DNA from: Nitrososphaerota archaeon
GTDB lineage: Archaea; Thermoproteota; Bathyarchaeia; Bathyarchaeales; Bathycorpusculaceae
Assembly (NCBI GenBank): GCA_031282985.1
Contig: JAITCR010000014.1
Location: forward strand, 1 to 7,945
Direction of reading: 5' to 3'
Length of the DNA stretch: 7,945 bases
Shown: positions 7,288 through 7,945 of the stretch, piece after piece
How the letters are laid out: every line of letters begins with the position of its first letter
How positions within the stretch are numbered: the stretch's first letter is position 1
Position numbers and translations under genes: made by a program
Notes under the pieces: generated by a model
What the model was told of the DNA's origin: nothing
Seen by the model: only the letters and a program-made list of their open reading frames with translations
Database searches by the model: none

Positions 7288-7740
7288 GTGAGTAGCAGTG
7301 AGTTGGAAGGCAATACGTTAAGTGTTTATGCATATATTGTTCGTGCAAATAGACCTGTGGGAACAAGAGATGTAACTCGAGGTGCAAATCTTAGCAATAC
7401 CAGCGTTGCGCATCATCATCTTCAAAAGCTTGAAAATTTAGGGTTAATAGAGAAAAACACCTATGGTAACTATGTCTTAAAGGCGAAGGCATCTGTTGAT
7501 GGGCACGTGTGGGTTGGTAAGAATCTTGTGCCTCGTTTGATGTTTTATTCCTTCTTTTTTATAGGTGCTTTTGCTGCAGAAGTAAGTATAATGCTGCTTA
7601 GTTTATTTATTGATAATTTAATGATTGAAGTGCGTTTTTTAGTTTTGACAGGAATAACGTTTGTTGCAATGCTACTATTCATATTGGAAGGTTTAGTGTT
7701 GTATCGTAAATTAAATCCTAAACGTATAGAGGAAAAATAA
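7288..7740 (+). CDS. membrane-tethered winged-helix DNA-binding protein
   Basis: A 150-residue protein. Residues about 10-68 form an ArsR/MarR-like winged helix: helices, then the recognition region NLSNTSVAHHHLQKLENLGLI (35-55) and a short beta wing (EKNTYGNYVLKA). After a linker come two hydrophobic segments, about 85-107 and 115-139, and a basic end (YRKLNPKR), so both the DNA-binding domain and the C-terminus should be cytoplasmic. This arrangement is common among uncharacterised archaeal regulators, notably in Bathyarchaeia-type genomes (from memory, not searched). It starts at GTG with GGAG 11 bases upstream inside the previous gene's end; a TTG at 7303 is an alternative, but the GTG start gives the N-terminus I expect for this group. 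It could bind the dyads at 6927-6971, controlling its own operon or uvrB; this is inference. The target, signal and partner are unknown. Confidence 0.82.
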   Translation: MSSSELEGNTLSVYAYIVRANRPVGTRDVTRGANLSNTSVAHHHLQKLENLGLIEKNTYGNYVLKAKASVDGHVWVGKNLVPRLMFYSFFFIGAFAAEVSIMLLSLFIDNLMIEVRFLVLTGITFVAMLLFILEGLVLYRKLNPKRIEEK

Positions 7741-7824
7741 GAGTTACTGTTCTATTCTCTACAGCCATTTTTTCTAAAATTGGTTGTTGCTGTTTTGGTA
7801 AAAGTTTATAATTTTGTACATTAG
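7741..7824. other. non-coding spacer after the winged-helix gene, with a T-run terminator candidate
   Basis: After the TAA stop the sequence is short and non-coding. TTTTTT at 7768-7773, about 30 nt past the stop, is the likely archaeal-type termination signal for the two-gene transcript. Nothing else is recognisable before the putative insertion-sequence end. Confidence 0.4.
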
Positions 7825-7841
7825 GAGGCTTTGCGACAATA
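7825..7841. repeat. putative terminal inverted repeat (one end of an insertion sequence)
   Basis: GAGGCTTTGCGACAATA resembles the G/C-edged, TTGC-containing ends I associate with IS5-like elements. It sits directly after the stop codon of a minus-strand ORF fragment that runs off the window, as expected for a compact element whose transposase ends just inside its terminus. Aligned without gaps to the left end of the MITE-like element (1624-1640) it matches at 11 of 17 positions, including TTGCGA. The other end lies outside the window, so the repeat cannot be confirmed here. Confidence 0.38.
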
Positions 7842-7943
7842 TTATTGTGAGATTATTTGTAGGTTGAGTAGTTGTGGGTTGAGGTATTTGAGGTAACAAA
7901 TCTGCCTAATGTTGCGGACCATGAATTTGAGAGTTTCCTGTAT
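7842..7943 (-). CDS. C-terminal fragment of a possible transposase, cut by the window edge
   Basis: An open minus-strand frame enters from the right edge and ends with TAA at 7842-7844, giving 33 residues that begin IQETLKFMVRNIRQICYLKY. The other two minus frames have stops in this stretch. The basic RNIRQ segment followed by a hydrophobic helix resembles the last helix of many DDE transposases, and an apparent element terminus follows the stop within a base or so. I cannot name the family; IS5-like is a guess from the end sequence. The fragment is short enough that chance cannot be ruled out. Confidence 0.35.
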   Translation of the reverse strand: MQETLKFMVRNIRQICYLKYLNPQLLNLQIISQ

Positions 7944-7945
7944 GC

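Noticed and set aside
7823..7828. Strong Shine-Dalgarno-like AGGAGG on the plus strand
   Set aside because: No suitably spaced start opens a real frame; the nearest TTG at 7831 is too close and stops after about 20 codons. It overlaps the putative element terminus instead.
1..7945. tRNA, rRNA, CRISPR array or replication origin
   Set aside because: No cloverleaf, rRNA-like sequence, regularly spaced repeats or origin-recognition-box clusters were seen on either strand.

Overview
The window is AT-rich and best explained as a piece of a mesophilic archaeal chromosome. My best guess is a Bathyarchaeia-like lineage, perhaps from an anoxic or gut habitat, but this is inference. The strongest clue is the last complete gene: a GTG-started, N-terminal winged-helix protein followed by two membrane helices, an architecture I associate with Bathyarchaeia and related archaea. 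TATA-box-like sequences and weak or absent Shine-Dalgarno sequences before several starts agree. The metabolic and repair genes (aspartate ammonia-lyase, UvrA, UvrB) are of bacterial type and could also sit in a bacterium; their presence in archaea is usually attributed to transfer.

Layout. 1-181: leader and probable promoter region. 182-1564 (+): aspartate ammonia-lyase, complete. 1565-1916: non-coding gap between two convergent genes, holding a 134-bp MITE-like element with 19-bp near-perfect terminal inverted repeats. 1917-4784 (-) uvrA and 4835-6808 (-) uvrB: two of the three parts of nucleotide excision repair, apparently one uvrB-uvrA transcript (50-nt gap). uvrC is not in the window. 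6809-7014: divergent intergenic region with a probable TATA box for the rightward genes and two copies of a TGTT-N4-AACA dyad 31 bp apart. 7015-7281 (+) and 7288-7740 (+): a tightly spaced pair, a small membrane-anchored protein of unknown function followed by the membrane-tethered winged-helix protein. 7741-7945: non-coding sequence, then what looks like one end of an insertion sequence entering from the right, with a 33-residue C-terminal fragment of its probable transposase on the minus strand.

How the genes work together. UvrA (damage recognition ATPase) loads UvrB (helicase-like verification factor) on lesions. The membrane pair is transcribed divergently from uvrB, and the repeated dyad between them could serve either side. 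The pair itself looks like an uncharacterised sensor/regulator unit. No link between aspartate ammonia-lyase and the repair genes is evident.

The most unusual larger-scale signal is base composition. The A+C fraction of the + strand swings from about a quarter to over three quarters between blocks of a few hundred bases, and it switches inside uvrA, so gene direction does not explain it.
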